Assembly (NCBI GenBank): GCA_000621905.1
Contig: JHXB01000002.1
Location: 124,001 to 188,000, forward strand
Length of the DNA stretch: 64,000 bases
Direction: 5' to 3'
Origin: Lachnospiraceae bacterium NC2004
GTDB lineage: Bacteria > Bacillota > Clostridia > Lachnospirales > Lachnospiraceae
Position numbers and translations under genes: made by a program. The notes under the pieces are model-generated. The model was given only the letters and a program-made list of their open reading frames with translations, did not search any database and was not told the DNA's origin. Positions 34,916 to 44,251 of this stretch are shown piece after piece (position 1 is the stretch's first letter; the number at the start of each line of letters is the position of its first letter).

Positions 34916-36422
34916 AAAGATAATATACCTCGTGCTGTGTGTTATAGCGGCGTTTGTGCTTCTGACTTCATGCAAAAGAGCCGACGAGCCTAAGAAGGTT
35001 AAAGTGCCTGACACGCTGGAGGATTTTAACGATAAGAATGTTACTGTGGGAATTGTGGATGGATATATCTACGAAGATATCGCCAAAAGGAAGCTTCCTA
35101 AGGCGGAGATTAAGCATTTTTCTACAAGAGAATATGCATACAAGGCACTTGTTTCGGGAGTTATAAGTGGTGTACTTGATGATGAGCCGATTATCAGAGC
35201 GGTTACAAGAGGAACTGATGCGGTTGACGCGATTGATGGGTATATCGAACCTGCGGATTATGCATTTATCTTTCCGAAGAATGACAAATGTGACACTATA
35301 AGGAAGAGGTTTGATTCGTATGTTGAGCTTTTGCAGGGCAATGGCGCGACAGAAGGACTTGACGAGAAATGGTTTGGCAACAAAACCACCAACAAGCAGA
35401 GTATGGATGTGTCTAAGCTTCCGGCAACCAATGGTACGCTTGAATTTGCGTTTGACGGAGAGAATGTTCCGTTTGAGTATATGTCTGCGGGACAGGTGGT
35501 TGGATTTGAGATAGATATCCTTTATGGATTCTGCCAAAAGTATGGATACGGTTTGAAACTCAATCAGGTTCCGTTTAACGATATGCTTAATGGAGTAGAG
35601 AGTGGAACCTACGATATTGCGTGCAGCGCGATAACTGTGACTGACGAGAGAAGCGAGAGGTTTAATTTTTCAAGACCTTGTTACACCGGTGGTGCAACAA
35701 TCTGTGTAAGAACAGATGCAGTTACAAGTTCGGATGCCGATGAATCAAGGGGCGTTATCGGCCATGTTAAGAGTACTTTTATCGAAGAAGACAGATATAT
35801 CTTGATAATAAAGGGTGTTTTAACCACGATTTTGATTGTCTTTGTATCTGTGTTTATAGGTAATCCTTTGGGATATATATTCTTTATCCTAAGCAGGAGA
35901 AGTAATATTGTTGTAAGAGGCATTGTAAGAGCGATTATCTGGTTTGTTCATGTAACTCCTGTGATTATGATTATAATGCTGCTTTATTACAAGTATTACA
36001 GGGATTTATATATCGGTGGGGTGCTTGCGGCGATTGTCGGCTTCACACTCGCATTCAGCAATGAGATATATCGTATGGTTGAGAGATATTCGGGTATGAT
36101 TGACGACGGAGAGTTCGAGAAGAACTATCGACTCTGGTTTAGCAAGAGTTCTGAGTTTTTCAACACTCTGATGAAGAATTACGGTAAGGAAATGATAACT
36201 GATTTCAAGAACATTGTTGTCAGACTTATCAAGGCGACTGCAGTTGTCGGATATATTGCGGTTGACGATATGACGAGGACATTTGACCTTATCAGGAAAG
36301 ACAGCTTAGAGATTACGTTGCCACTTGTCACAACCATGATTCTTTATATTTTGATTATTGTTATTGTCACTAAGCTGTTAGACAGAGCAGCTAACAGGAG
36401 AGTTAAGAAGATGGATATCTGA
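34908..36422 (+). CDS. Lipoprotein solute-binding/permease fusion (amino-acid ABC type)
   Basis: A 504-aa protein. A lipoprotein signal (lipobox LTSC, Cys22) is followed by two type-3 solute-binding-like segments. The second (about 165-260) includes NVPFEYMSAGQVVGFEIDILYGF and SAITVTDERSERFNFSRP. A polar amino-acid ABC permease domain follows (about 295-500), with helices and a weak EAA-type loop. No ATPase gene is adjacent, so transport would need an orphan ATPase, or the protein acts as a sensor. The start codon overlaps the end of the lysozyme gene by 8 bp, implying coupled translation. Confidence 0.8.
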   Translation: MNRKIIYLVLCVIAAFVLLTSCKRADEPKKVKVPDTLEDFNDKNVTVGIVDGYIYEDIAKRKLPKAEIKHFSTREYAYKALVSGVISGVLDDEPIIRAVTRGTDAVDAIDGYIEPADYAFIFPKNDKCDTIRKRFDSYVELLQGNGATEGLDEKWFGNKTTNKQSMDVSKLPATNGTLEFAFDGENVPFEYMSAGQVVGFEIDILYGFCQKYGYGLKLNQVPFNDMLNGVESGTYDIACSAITVTDERSERFNFSRPCYTGGATICVRTDAVTSSDADESRGVIGHVKSTFIEEDRYILIIKGVLTTILIVFVSVFIGNPLGYIFFILSRRSNIVVRGIVRAIIWFVHVTPVIMIIMLLYYKYYRDLYIGGVLAAIVGFTLAFSNEIYRMVERYSGMIDDGEFEKNYRLWFSKSSEFFNTLMKNYGKEMITDFKNIVVRLIKATAVVGYIAVDDMTRTFDLIRKDSLEITLPLVTTMILYILIIVIVTKLLDRAANRRVKKMDI

Positions 36423-36433
36423 TTCTAAGTGTT

Positions 36434-36467
36434 TGTTATGCTTTTGTTATGTATCATTTGATATAAT
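36434..36467 (+). promoter_or_regulatory. SARP-type direct-repeat promoter B (569-aa protein)
   Basis: TGTTATGCTTTTGTTAT (36434-36450), 11 bp, then consensus TATAAT (36462-36467). The leader is about 34 nt. Same geometry as promoters A and C-F. Confidence 0.8.
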
Positions 36468-36507
36468 GGGTATGAATTAGAGGTTGTAATCTATAAGGAG
36501 GTATATT

Positions 36508-38217
36508 ATGGGAGATCCGAAGATTAAGAAAGATGAACAGAAGACTCTTATGGAGCTTTTGGATGATACCATTTTTGAGTTAACCGGCGTTCTTGGTTCG
36601 CTTAAGAGTCAGCTCTCATCAGAGACTAGATATACTGAGGGGGAACAGGTTGAATCATCGCCTGTGGTTATCAATATCCATAAAGAAATAGGAATGGTTG
36701 AGAGACAGCTTAATTACATTAAGACCACCAAAGAGCACTGCATAATTTTATTGCAGGAGATTGAGGACGAGAAGAAGCGTAAAGAGATGGAAGAGACTCT
36801 TAAGGGTGTTCTTATCGTTGGTGCTATCAACGAGTTTGTCAGAAAGAAGATTGCCATGGAAGAAGAGGAAAAGGAGCATTTCATGACCTTTGAATATGAC
36901 TACAAGGCTGAGGAAAAGCACGTTGTTGATGAGCTCTTTAAGCGCAAGGTATATAAGTATGTAACCAAGGAAGATGTCGAAGCGATTAAGCAAGATAAAG
37001 AGCTTAACGAGATGGTTAAAGAAGACCCGTATAAATTAGAAAAAGAAGCGTTGTTCCACAAGGATAGATATGAGCGTATGATGGAACAATACATGATAGA
37101 GTGTAGCTTTAAGAATTATGGAGAGACCTTCGAAGAGAAGGAGAGGAATTTTATTGGGCTCTTAAAGATTCCTAATGAGTTTGAGAAAGCTAAAGAGACT
37201 ATTGAAAAAGAAGTTGAACACGATAAAGAGGTGATTTCTAAAACACTCACGCCCGAGGAGCTTGAGACATTTGATACAATATGTGATGAGATAAAAGACC
37301 TCGCTAAGATTACAAGAAGAAGGCAGCAGGAATTTGTGACGGGTAAGAGTAGTTTTAAGAAGGGTAACGGATATACAGAGAAGCTTATTAAGAGGGAGAA
37401 GGATCTTTGTCAGAAGATTTCGGCTTTTAAGGCGCAACTTGAGGCGAAGAGTATGAAGCTTTTAGCAGATATGGACATGACCGATCCCGATATGATATAT
37501 GTTAGAGATCATATGGTAGCTCCGCTCACCTATGTCTCGATGTTTGATTCACCAATTAAGAATCAAAGTAAACGAGATGCATGTTTCTTAGAGAGCAGAG
37601 GAGTGCGTATAAGAGAAGAGAGGTGGGATGTATACAAGAATATCCCATCTAAGAGAAATCTTGTCAGGGCTGCTACCAGGAGGGTCAGTAGAGCAGAAAG
37701 CATTGCGCTTGCCAAAGGTGAACGTTTTGAGCAGAGAAGTGAGGGTAAAGGAACCAATATTCAAGCGCTTGCCAGTCTTGCCAATGCAGCTTCCAAAGCA
37801 ATAAACTATTTTCATAATATTAATAAGGGCGGTGAGATGCCACCTTCTGATATGCATATGGTTAAAGAAAGTATGGCTACTATCATACTTTTCCAAGTGC
37901 TGTCTGACGAAGAGCGTGCGGTTGGTCGCGGGGTTCCTACTCCTAACAGGGATGCACTTTGTGAGAATGGATTTTTCGTAAAGAATTATACAGATGAGTT
38001 TGTGGATATGGCACGAAACTTTGCACAGACTAAGGCGTTTGACAAAGCGATTAATAAGATTAAAGGTAAGAATTTCGAAGAGAAGGTCGTACAATTCTTA
38101 ACTACTGATATTGAAAAGGATATTGCTAAGAAGTTTGTGGGCAAGCCCGTTTTAGGGGGCCCTGAAGCCAGTTTGGATGTATCATCCATGGATAGAAGCT
38201 CTTCGATAAGTATTTAA
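36508..38217 (+). CDS. Leaderless 569-aa protein of unknown function, candidate T4SS substrate
   Basis: No known domain is recognised. The protein is strongly charged and mostly helical, with coiled-coil-prone segments (about 60-130 and 215-320). There is no signal peptide and no membrane helix. The C-terminal third is less charged (IQALASLANAASKAINYFHNI; FVDMARNFAQTKAFDKAINKIKG) and ends in a Ser-rich tail (DVSSMDRSSSISI). It is expressed from regulon promoter B, like the pilin operon. That and the missing signal peptide make it a candidate secreted or chaperone-type protein of the system. AAGGAGG precedes the ATG. Confidence 0.7.
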   Translation: MGDPKIKKDEQKTLMELLDDTIFELTGVLGSLKSQLSSETRYTEGEQVESSPVVINIHKEIGMVERQLNYIKTTKEHCIILLQEIEDEKKRKEMEETLKGVLIVGAINEFVRKKIAMEEEEKEHFMTFEYDYKAEEKHVVDELFKRKVYKYVTKEDVEAIKQDKELNEMVKEDPYKLEKEALFHKDRYERMMEQYMIECSFKNYGETFEEKERNFIGLLKIPNEFEKAKETIEKEVEHDKEVISKTLTPEELETFDTICDEIKDLAKITRRRQQEFVTGKSSFKKGNGYTEKLIKREKDLCQKISAFKAQLEAKSMKLLADMDMTDPDMIYVRDHMVAPLTYVSMFDSPIKNQSKRDACFLESRGVRIREERWDVYKNIPSKRNLVRAATRRVSRAESIALAKGERFEQRSEGKGTNIQALASLANAASKAINYFHNINKGGEMPPSDMHMVKESMATIILFQVLSDEERAVGRGVPTPNRDALCENGFFVKNYTDEFVDMARNFAQTKAFDKAINKIKGKNFEEKVVQFLTTDIEKDIAKKFVGKPVLGGPEASLDVSSMDRSSSISI

Positions 38218-38267
38218 TATTTTTTGCTGCGGCGTATGTTATGCGCCGCAATGATTGAGGTAGATTA

Positions 38268-38870
38268 ATGAAGGTAGAATTAACTGAAGTAATAGACAAG
38301 GTATATAGTATCCCACCGCTTTATGCGCTTATAGTAGCGGTAGCATTGCCATTTGTGGTGATAGCGGTTGGGTACCTGATAGGACTATTTGGCGAAGCGC
38401 TTGCCACAATCCTCGGAATGATACTTCATCCAAAGATATCTAACTTTGTGGTGAATAATGTATTCTTTCCGGGTGTGATGCTTCATGAGCTTGCACATGC
38501 ATTCTTTGCTGTGTTAACGAGAGCGGAGATTACGGAGGTTGCGCTGTTTAAGAAACAAGGCGACTCTTTAGGGCATGTTGCATTCAGAAATCGAGGCAAC
38601 AGATTTATGGTGATGCTTCAGAATATATTTGCATCATCGGCACCTATGTGGGTAGGAGCAGTTGTGGTTTACGGATGCTTTCACTGGATTGGGATTCTTC
38701 CAAAGAATATGCTCGTTTTAAAGATTGTTCTCGGATATATTGGAGTGTCGATGTTTTATCACATGACGATGAGCTCAGCAGACATCAAGATATACGTTAA
38801 AGGAATACCGCTATTTATCCCGTTGTTGTTTGTAGTGGTGCTTATACTAAGACTCATAGGAATACTATAA
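38268..38870 (+). CDS. Putative M50-like membrane metalloprotease
   Basis: A 200-aa polytopic protein with about five helices. A zinc-binding HELAH (His73, Glu74, His77) lies in VMLHELAHAFF, and a later SSADIKIY gives a candidate third ligand (Asp172). The layout resembles site-2-protease-type enzymes without a PDZ domain. It would cleave within or near the membrane; the substrate is unknown. It follows the 569-aa gene by 50 bp (with a GC hairpin at 38228-38250 but no T-tract), so it may share promoter B. Confidence 0.72.
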   Translation: MKVELTEVIDKVYSIPPLYALIVAVALPFVVIAVGYLIGLFGEALATILGMILHPKISNFVVNNVFFPGVMLHELAHAFFAVLTRAEITEVALFKKQGDSLGHVAFRNRGNRFMVMLQNIFASSAPMWVGAVVVYGCFHWIGILPKNMLVLKIVLGYIGVSMFYHMTMSSADIKIYVKGIPLFIPLLFVVVLILRLIGIL

Positions 38871-38899
38871 AACTCAAGGTTATAATCTTGAGTTTTTTT
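38871..38899 (+). terminator. Terminator after the M50-like gene
   Basis: An 8-bp stem (AACTCAAG / CTTGAGTT) followed by TTTTT; the T-run ends where promoter C begins. Confidence 0.8.
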
Positions 38900-38904
38900 G
38901 TAAA

Positions 38905-38938
38905 TGTTACGCTTTTGTAATGACTGACAGCATATAAT
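38905..38938 (+). promoter_or_regulatory. SARP-type direct-repeat promoter C (1,494-aa protein)
   Basis: TGTTACGCTTTTGTAAT (38905-38921), 11 bp, then TATAAT (38933-38938). The leader is about 27 nt. Confidence 0.8.
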
Positions 38939-38971
38939 AGCATTAATAACAGAGTAATTGGAGGGATTATT

Positions 38972-41900
38972 ATGCCAAAAGTTGCACCGCTTTCAATTAA
39001 TAACATAATTATTGATGAGTATACTAAGTTGCTTAATAATTTAAAGCAGGTTCAAACTAATACATATAACAAGTATAAGAAGGGGTTGGACGCGCTTTTG
39101 CAGTTGAAAGTCATTGCTGATGAATATGGCGCGGTTAATGAAATAGGTGGCTATAAGACGATTCCGACCTCCGTTGCCAGGAATATCAAGGATCTTTACT
39201 CTGATGCGATTAAAGACTTTACAGGAATTATTAATGAACTTGATAAGAATAAAGGAGCTAAGAAAGGTGTTGCTAAATTAAAGGTATATCTTGGATATAT
39301 TAAAAATGACGCTAAGAGATTAGACAATATGAACCCTGAAGATAAGCTTTCTCTGCCGCTCACACTTTATAAGTGCGATCAGGAGAGAAAGTATAATTCG
39401 GCTGTACAGGGTGGCAAAAAGACTCCTTCATTTGACGAGTATATAAGAGTGTACTCTCTTAACCTTCCTAAGGGAAAGGTAGCATATAATTTTACGGAAG
39501 AGACAGTTATGGAAGGCCAACTCGGTGCAGAGTATGGTCGTGTTTGTCGTGAATATAGAGAGAAGGTTCTTAATGAGTATATTAAGCTTACTCCTGAGAA
39601 ATTAAAGGCGAAGTACGAGCAATTAGTGAGGAGTAATCCAAGAACTTACGAGTACGAAGACACTGATGAGTATGATAAGTACAATAATATTGATTTCAAA
39701 ATTAGAAATACAGGCGATGTCCTTGCAATCGGCAACTATTTAATAGACAATAAGGATAGATTATCATTTCCTGAGAAACTCAGACTCGAGAATCGTATAC
39801 TCAGCCTTAAGAAGATGGAGGCGCTCAACAAAGATATTGAGGATAAGATGGCTCACGGAAACGATTATGTTAAGTACGCCAATGTCAAAGAGGACTATGG
39901 CAACGGCGGATATGATATAGAGATTAAGATTCCGCAGGAGAGCTACCAGAGTAGTGGCAATGGCTGTTGGTCTTGTTCTTCGTTGATGATGCTTAAGAGT
40001 CGCGGTATCAATAATGTTACTCAGGAGGATATAAGGGCGTACAGGCCAAAACTTGGCGAGAATGAGCAGGTTATTGATAATCACAATATGGATCCATTTG
40101 AAGCGGAGGTTCATAACATTGATAATTATAATAAGGACGAACCTAAGGGTATCTTCGAGATGGGAGATGCAGTACTTAGTTTTGCTCCTAATAACATGCT
40201 TCGAGAGGTTACGATATCTCCACTTTCTCTTGAGGACTTTACCTTGCATAACATGACTAAAGATAAGTATGTTGACAATGTAGTTAAGTTTATGGAGAAG
40301 CAGATTGTTCATTCTATTAAGGAGGACAAGTCTCCACTTAGTTTACATACAGGCAATCACTATATCACTGTTGTCGGAATTACTAAGAAGAACGGTAAGC
40401 TTTACATGAAATACAAGGACTCACTTCCGGGAGTTAATACCCATCCTGATAAAGTGTATGAGGTGGACTTAAAAGATTATATTGGTAAGAATTTTTATAA
40501 TGGTAACGTGCCTGCTAACTTCAGGGGGATTACACTTACTTGGATGTCGAAGATTGAACTTGCTAAGGATGGGCACACAATCCATGGTATTCCAAGTGAG
40601 TATGTATATATGAAGGATGACGGCACCCTTAGCCTTCAACCGGAAGAATACAGAGTTTTTTCTCAAGCGGATAAGCTTGATACTAACAGGGAAGGTATAA
40701 GGATTTATCGAGGCTCCGGCAACGAGGAGGCTGTAGTTGATAACAATATTTCTACATTTACCAAAGACGGAATTAAGACAACAGAGAGAGTCTATATTAA
40801 GCCTAAACTTAATCCTACATTTCTTAAGGACATGGCATCTAAGAGAAGCGACGAAGAGGAAAAGAGACTTTATAACATTGATAGGGATTACTATGACTTA
40901 AAGGGTGATAAGAGAGCGAAAGACGATCCTGCAGCAAGAAAGGCAATTGATGACTATCACAAGAAGTACGGTGTTAAGAATGCTATCAAGGTTAATGTTG
41001 ACCTTAAGAACGCCAAGCCTGTATTAGAGAAGGTGAAGGATAACAAAAAGCGTTATGTGGATGATTCTTCAATTAAGACAGGCAAGAAGACCGTCAATAA
41101 GATGTTTGTTAAACAGTTAAATGTTGCCAAAGAGATGATTGAGGAGGACAAGAAGAGACAGCTTGAGGATCAGATCAGTTTCAACAAAACTAACCAGGCT
41201 AAAAGGCACGAAGAGAGGATGAAGGCGGAGCGTAAGAGAGTTAAACCGTTTAAGGATAATGGCAGGCCTTTGTCGGGTGAGGAGTTTACTAAATCAGTTC
41301 AAAAGTCATATGATAAACAGAATACATCTCTTGATAAAATGATGTATGTTCTTAATCTGTATGCGACTGATTGTGTTAATTGCGGCATTATTCAAAACGC
41401 TCTTCATATAACAGATGAGAATCATAAGCATGAACAGTTTAATGCAAATGAGATAGCTGCGCTTATAGTTAACAATAAACCTGCTATAGAATCATTGAAC
41501 AAAGATATATATGATGCATGTAACGTGTTTATGGATGAGATTAAGAATCGACCTCTTAAAGAGATATATATGATTGTTGGCATGGTTAACGCCAAGCTTT
41601 CTATGGATATGATTGATGAAAGAAGGAAGATGTTAAAGAATCGAGACTTGCTTAGAGGCGAGCCGGATAGAGAGGCTAAGATTGATTATATCTTAAAGAA
41701 GAGAGATGCGTTGCCTGCTAAAGCTATATATACAGCGATGAGTTCTTTTAGAAATAAATATCTTAGTGATGTTTCGGATAAATTGGACGTGATTATTGAT
41801 TCCGGCGTTGATGAGCGAGGAATTCTTCCGGATTTTGTAGTTAATCCTGAGCTTTTGAGGAATATGACGATAAAGGAATATTTCGATAAAATTGGACTTG

Positions 41901-43456
41901 ATAAGGAAAGGTTAGACAACTTTGTTTTGTCATTTAAACATGATGATAATCAAAAAGTTACCGCAGAGTCTAATGCCTACAGTGTATTTAGAAATGGCTT
42001 TGTTACTTCTTATGTTCCTACGTCCCCTGAAGCGGCTCTTCATAAGTTGAGCGATAAAGTGTTTGATGCGAAATTTAGGAAGTTTGTATACAATAATCTG
42101 TATCTGAATGTTATTATCGACCAGTACAAATCAATTGGTGAGAAGATGTACCTTAACACTTTGAGTGAAGAGGATAAGAAAATGTATCCTAAAGGGTCTG
42201 ATTTGCTTAGTGATATGACGGCGTATTCTAAACCTATTCTTGAGTGGAGAAAGAACAAAGATATAGATATTCTTGTTGGGCAATACAGAGTGGAAGACGC
42301 CAATAAGATGGTTGAATCGTTTATTTCACAGACCTATGGCGAGAAGTCTCTTGGCATGACGAGCAGCAAGGAGTCTAAATACTCTAAGCTTTACTCTAAC
42401 CTTTCATCGAACAGAAAGACATTTGGCAACTATATTAAGCTACATTCGGGGTTCGATGCTGTTAAGGGTGAATATGATGAGGTAAGAACTAACCTTGCTA
42501 AGTGCTTCGCTGCTACTAATATGAAGAATGACAAGCAAGAGTTTTCTGTAAAGAACATCAGGAAGGTCGCTGAGAAGATTAAGAACAGCGTGTCTTTTAA
42601 GAAGCTTGATAACCGGGATATTAATATAGCGCTTAGAGACCAGAAGTATCTTGATGAGTTGAACTCTAGAATTATGAGAGAAGAAGAGCTTATTAAGAAT
42701 TTGACGGATGCGCTTAAAGGGGTTAATAAGAATCTTGATGAAGCTGCTCTTAAGGAAAGCAATCCTGATAAGATGATAGATGGCAAAAAGGGTGCATTAG
42801 ATGCTGATAAGGCAGCTCTTAACTATGTAACTAAGCAATACCTGATTGAGGCTAGAAAGTCTTCTACAGGAGTTAAGGAGCTTACTGATCTTGTTAATAA
42901 AGTCAAGAGTGGCGAATTTAAGAAGAGTGTTGATAAGCTTGCCCATAACAAAGCGTTTAAAATGGTTGTAAAAGACAGCCCTAAAGATTACTATTCTGCA
43001 TGGAACAATGGTAATGATAAGTTAAAGACCTGCGTTGAAGCATGGAAAGAAGGCGTTTCGGGAGTAGATGACATTACAGAGCAGATTAAGGGGATTAATA
43101 ATCCAAATGTCCAGTATGAAATGCTTGCCGACTATGTACTTAAGCAGATATTAACTGAACCTGGCAATGAACGTGTCGGAATGGCAATTGTTACAGATAA
43201 GCTTTCGTATCGTGATGCATTGAATGCAACGAAGAAGAAGCTTCAAGATATGGGGACTATTAACCAGGTTGCCAACGAACCTGTTAATTGGGATTGGATT
43301 AAGAAGAATATCGAGGATGGAACGCTTAAGGACAATGTTGCTGAGTCTCTTTCTGAGATTGCTAAGGATGCCAAGAGGCCTGATAAGTTTGAAACTAAGA
43401 AGAATGTTACCAAGAAGGCGGTCAAGAACAGCGGTGTAGGCATGGGAGCTATGTGA
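38972..43456 (+). CDS. Giant leaderless protein with papain/C39-like cysteine protease domain
   Basis: A 1,494-aa protein without a signal peptide or membrane helix. Around residues 320-520 a papain-like (C39_2-type) fold is suggested by NGNGCWSCSS (nucleophile Cys332), TGNHYITVVGI (His463) and YKDSLPG (Asp483), in the usual Cys-His-Asp order. The flanks are highly charged, Lys/Asp/Asn-rich and helical, without recognised domains. The C-terminus is basic (ETKKNVTKKAVKNSGVGMGAM). The gene stands alone on regulon promoter C, sharing control with the T4SS operon. A protease effector exported by that machine is the favoured but unproven reading; an intracellular processing enzyme is the alternative. 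Confidence 0.75.
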   Translation: MPKVAPLSINNIIIDEYTKLLNNLKQVQTNTYNKYKKGLDALLQLKVIADEYGAVNEIGGYKTIPTSVARNIKDLYSDAIKDFTGIINELDKNKGAKKGVAKLKVYLGYIKNDAKRLDNMNPEDKLSLPLTLYKCDQERKYNSAVQGGKKTPSFDEYIRVYSLNLPKGKVAYNFTEETVMEGQLGAEYGRVCREYREKVLNEYIKLTPEKLKAKYEQLVRSNPRTYEYEDTDEYDKYNNIDFKIRNTGDVLAIGNYLIDNKDRLSFPEKLRLENRILSLKKMEALNKDIEDKMAHGNDYVKYANVKEDYGNGGYDIEIKIPQESYQSSGNGCWSCSSLMMLKSRGINNVTQEDIRAYRPKLGENEQVIDNHNMDPFEAEVHNIDNYNKDEPKGIFEMGDAVLSFAPNNMLREVTISPLSLEDFTLHNMTKDKYVDNVVKFMEKQIVHSIKEDKSPLSLHTGNHYITVVGITKKNGKLYMKYKDSLPGVNTHPDKVYEVDLKDYIGKNFYNGNVPANFRGITLTWMSKIELAKDGHTIHGIPSEYVYMKDDGTLSLQPEEYRVFSQADKLDTNREGIRIYRGSGNEEAVVDNNISTFTKDGIKTTERVYIKPKLNPTFLKDMASKRSDEEEKRLYNIDRDYYDLKGDKRAKDDPAARKAIDDYHKKYGVKNAIKVNVDLKNAKPVLEKVKDNKKRYVDDSSIKTGKKTVNKMFVKQLNVAKEMIEEDKKRQLEDQISFNKTNQAKRHEERMKAERKRVKPFKDNGRPLSGEEFTKSVQKSYDKQNTSLDKMMYVLNLYATDCVNCGIIQNALHITDENHKHEQFNANEIAALIVNNKPAIESLNKDIYDACNVFMDEIKNRPLKEIYMIVGMVNAKLSMDMIDERRKMLKNRDLLRGEPDREAKIDYILKKRDALPAKAIYTAMSSFRNKYLSDVSDKLDVIIDSGVDERGILPDFVVNPELLRNMTIKEYFDKIGLDKERLDNFVLSFKHDDNQKVTAESNAYSVFRNGFVTSYVPTSPEAALHKLSDKVFDAKFRKFVYNNLYLNVIIDQYKSIGEKMYLNTLSEEDKKMYPKGSDLLSDMTAYSKPILEWRKNKDIDILVGQYRVEDANKMVESFISQTYGEKSLGMTSSKESKYSKLYSNLSSNRKTFGNYIKLHSGFDAVKGEYDEVRTNLAKCFAATNMKNDKQEFSVKNIRKVAEKIKNSVSFKKLDNRDINIALRDQKYLDELNSRIMREEELIKNLTDALKGVNKNLDEAALKESNPDKMIDGKKGALDADKAALNYVTKQYLIEARKSSTGVKELTDLVNKVKSGEFKKSVDKLAHNKAFKMVVKDSPKDYYSAWNNGNDKLKTCVEAWKEGVSGVDDITEQIKGINNPNVQYEMLADYVLKQILTEPGNERVGMAIVTDKLSYRDALNATKKKLQDMGTINQVANEPVNWDWIKKNIEDGTLKDNVAESLSEIAKDAKRPDKFETKKNVTKKAVKNSGVGMGAM

Positions 43457-43469
43457 TTATAATATAAAA

Positions 43470-43497
43470 GTAGCAGTGGCACTTAAGCCACTGCTAC
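43470..43497. terminator. Bidirectional hairpin between convergent genes
   Basis: A perfect 11-bp inverted repeat (GTAGCAGTGGC / GCCACTGCTAC) with a 6-nt loop lies between the 1,494-aa gene and the minus-strand acetyltransferase. Confidence 0.8.
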
Positions 43498-43505
43498 GAT
43501 ATATG

Positions 43506-44060
43506 TTACCTGAAATCCTCGTTGATGTAGGCGTATCTGTAATGATCTCTGAATTCGCCTTCGAGGTATATGCTTTTGAATTCATCGCCTTCAAATACAA
43601 AACCCAGTCTCTCTAGGACGCGGATTGATTTCTGATTATCGGTTCGCACTCTTGATTCGATGCGGTGAATCTCCTGCTTAGAGAGGATGTGTTTGATTGA
43701 AGCGGCACAGGCCTCAGTTGCGTAACCGTTGCCCTGCATGTGCTCGTCTAAGTCATAGCCGAATATTACGCTAAAGTAAGGCATTTTTCGAATCCTTACA
43801 AAGCTTATTGACCCGATTATAGTGTCAGGGTCCTCCTTTAATGAGTAGTAGTAATAATAGGATACGCTGTTCTCGATGTTCTCCATCTCCTGCTGTAGAA
43901 TGCGCTCTTGAACATCGTGAGTGTAATATGCATCAGTTCTTGCTGGCTCAGCATGAGAGAAGAAATCGCGGTTTCTGCTGTAATAATCTAATAGAGCATC
44001 GGTGAATTTGACATCGGACATTCTTATTAATAAACGTTCTGATTCAAATGAAACTGACAT
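43506..44060 (-). CDS. GNAT-family N-acetyltransferase (RimJ/RimL-like)
   Basis: A 184-aa cytoplasmic acetyltransferase. It carries the acetyl-CoA loop MQGNGYATEA (about 113-122) and the C-terminal NQKSIRVLERLGF that marks the RimJ/RimL group. The likely target is a protein N-terminus or small amine; it is not determined. The start at 44060 is chosen because GGAGGT lies eight bases upstream and the predicted transcription start (about 44103) excludes the longer ORF start at 44105. It is the only minus-strand gene in the T4SS region. Confidence 0.88.
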   Translation of the reverse strand: MSVSFESERLLIRMSDVKFTDALLDYYSRNRDFFSHAEPARTDAYYTHDVQERILQQEMENIENSVSYYYYYSLKEDPDTIIGSISFVRIRKMPYFSVIFGYDLDEHMQGNGYATEACAASIKHILSKQEIHRIESRVRTDNQKSIRVLERLGFVFEGDEFKSIYLEGEFRDHYRYAYINEDFR

Positions 44061-44109
44061 GTGGCAGACCTCCGTATATTGAAATATTCGTTCTTTTGAT
44101 GGCATGAAT

Positions 44110-44138
44110 ATTATATATTATAATTATATTTGTGTCAA
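44110..44138 (-). promoter_or_regulatory. Sigma-A promoter of the acetyltransferase gene
   Basis: On the minus strand TTGACA (44138-44133), a 17-bp spacer and TATAAT (44115-44110), a full consensus match. The -35 lies in one arm of an inverted repeat shared with the divergent promoter. Confidence 0.75.
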
Positions 44139-44166
44139 AAATCACATTTTACATGGATGACCTGTT

Positions 44167-44195
44167 TTGACACAGGATATTTCTTGTATTATAAT
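44167..44195 (+). promoter_or_regulatory. Sigma-A promoter of the 391-aa gene
   Basis: TTGACA (44167-44172), a 17-bp spacer and TATAAT (44190-44195), a full consensus match. The arms TGTGTCAAAA (44131-44140) and TTTTGACACA (44165-44174) form a perfect inverted repeat covering both divergent -35 boxes, and GTGTCAAA recurs at 44203-44210. Confidence 0.8.
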
Positions 44196-44251
44196 AGAAA
44201 GAGTGTCAAATTATAGAATGATTTTTAACTTCGTCAGAAAGGTAGTTAATT

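Noticed and set aside
34968-35537. 189-codon antisense frame, and similar long antisense frames at 37588-38094, 39764-40312 and 52271-52924
   Set aside because: Each is antisense to a gene with strong coding character and recognisable motifs or promoter and ribosome site. None has a ribosome site or family resemblance.
44103-44105. Upstream ATG for the acetyltransferase (15 extra residues)
   Set aside because: It sits at or before the predicted transcription start and has no ribosome site, whereas 44060 has GGAGGT at good spacing.
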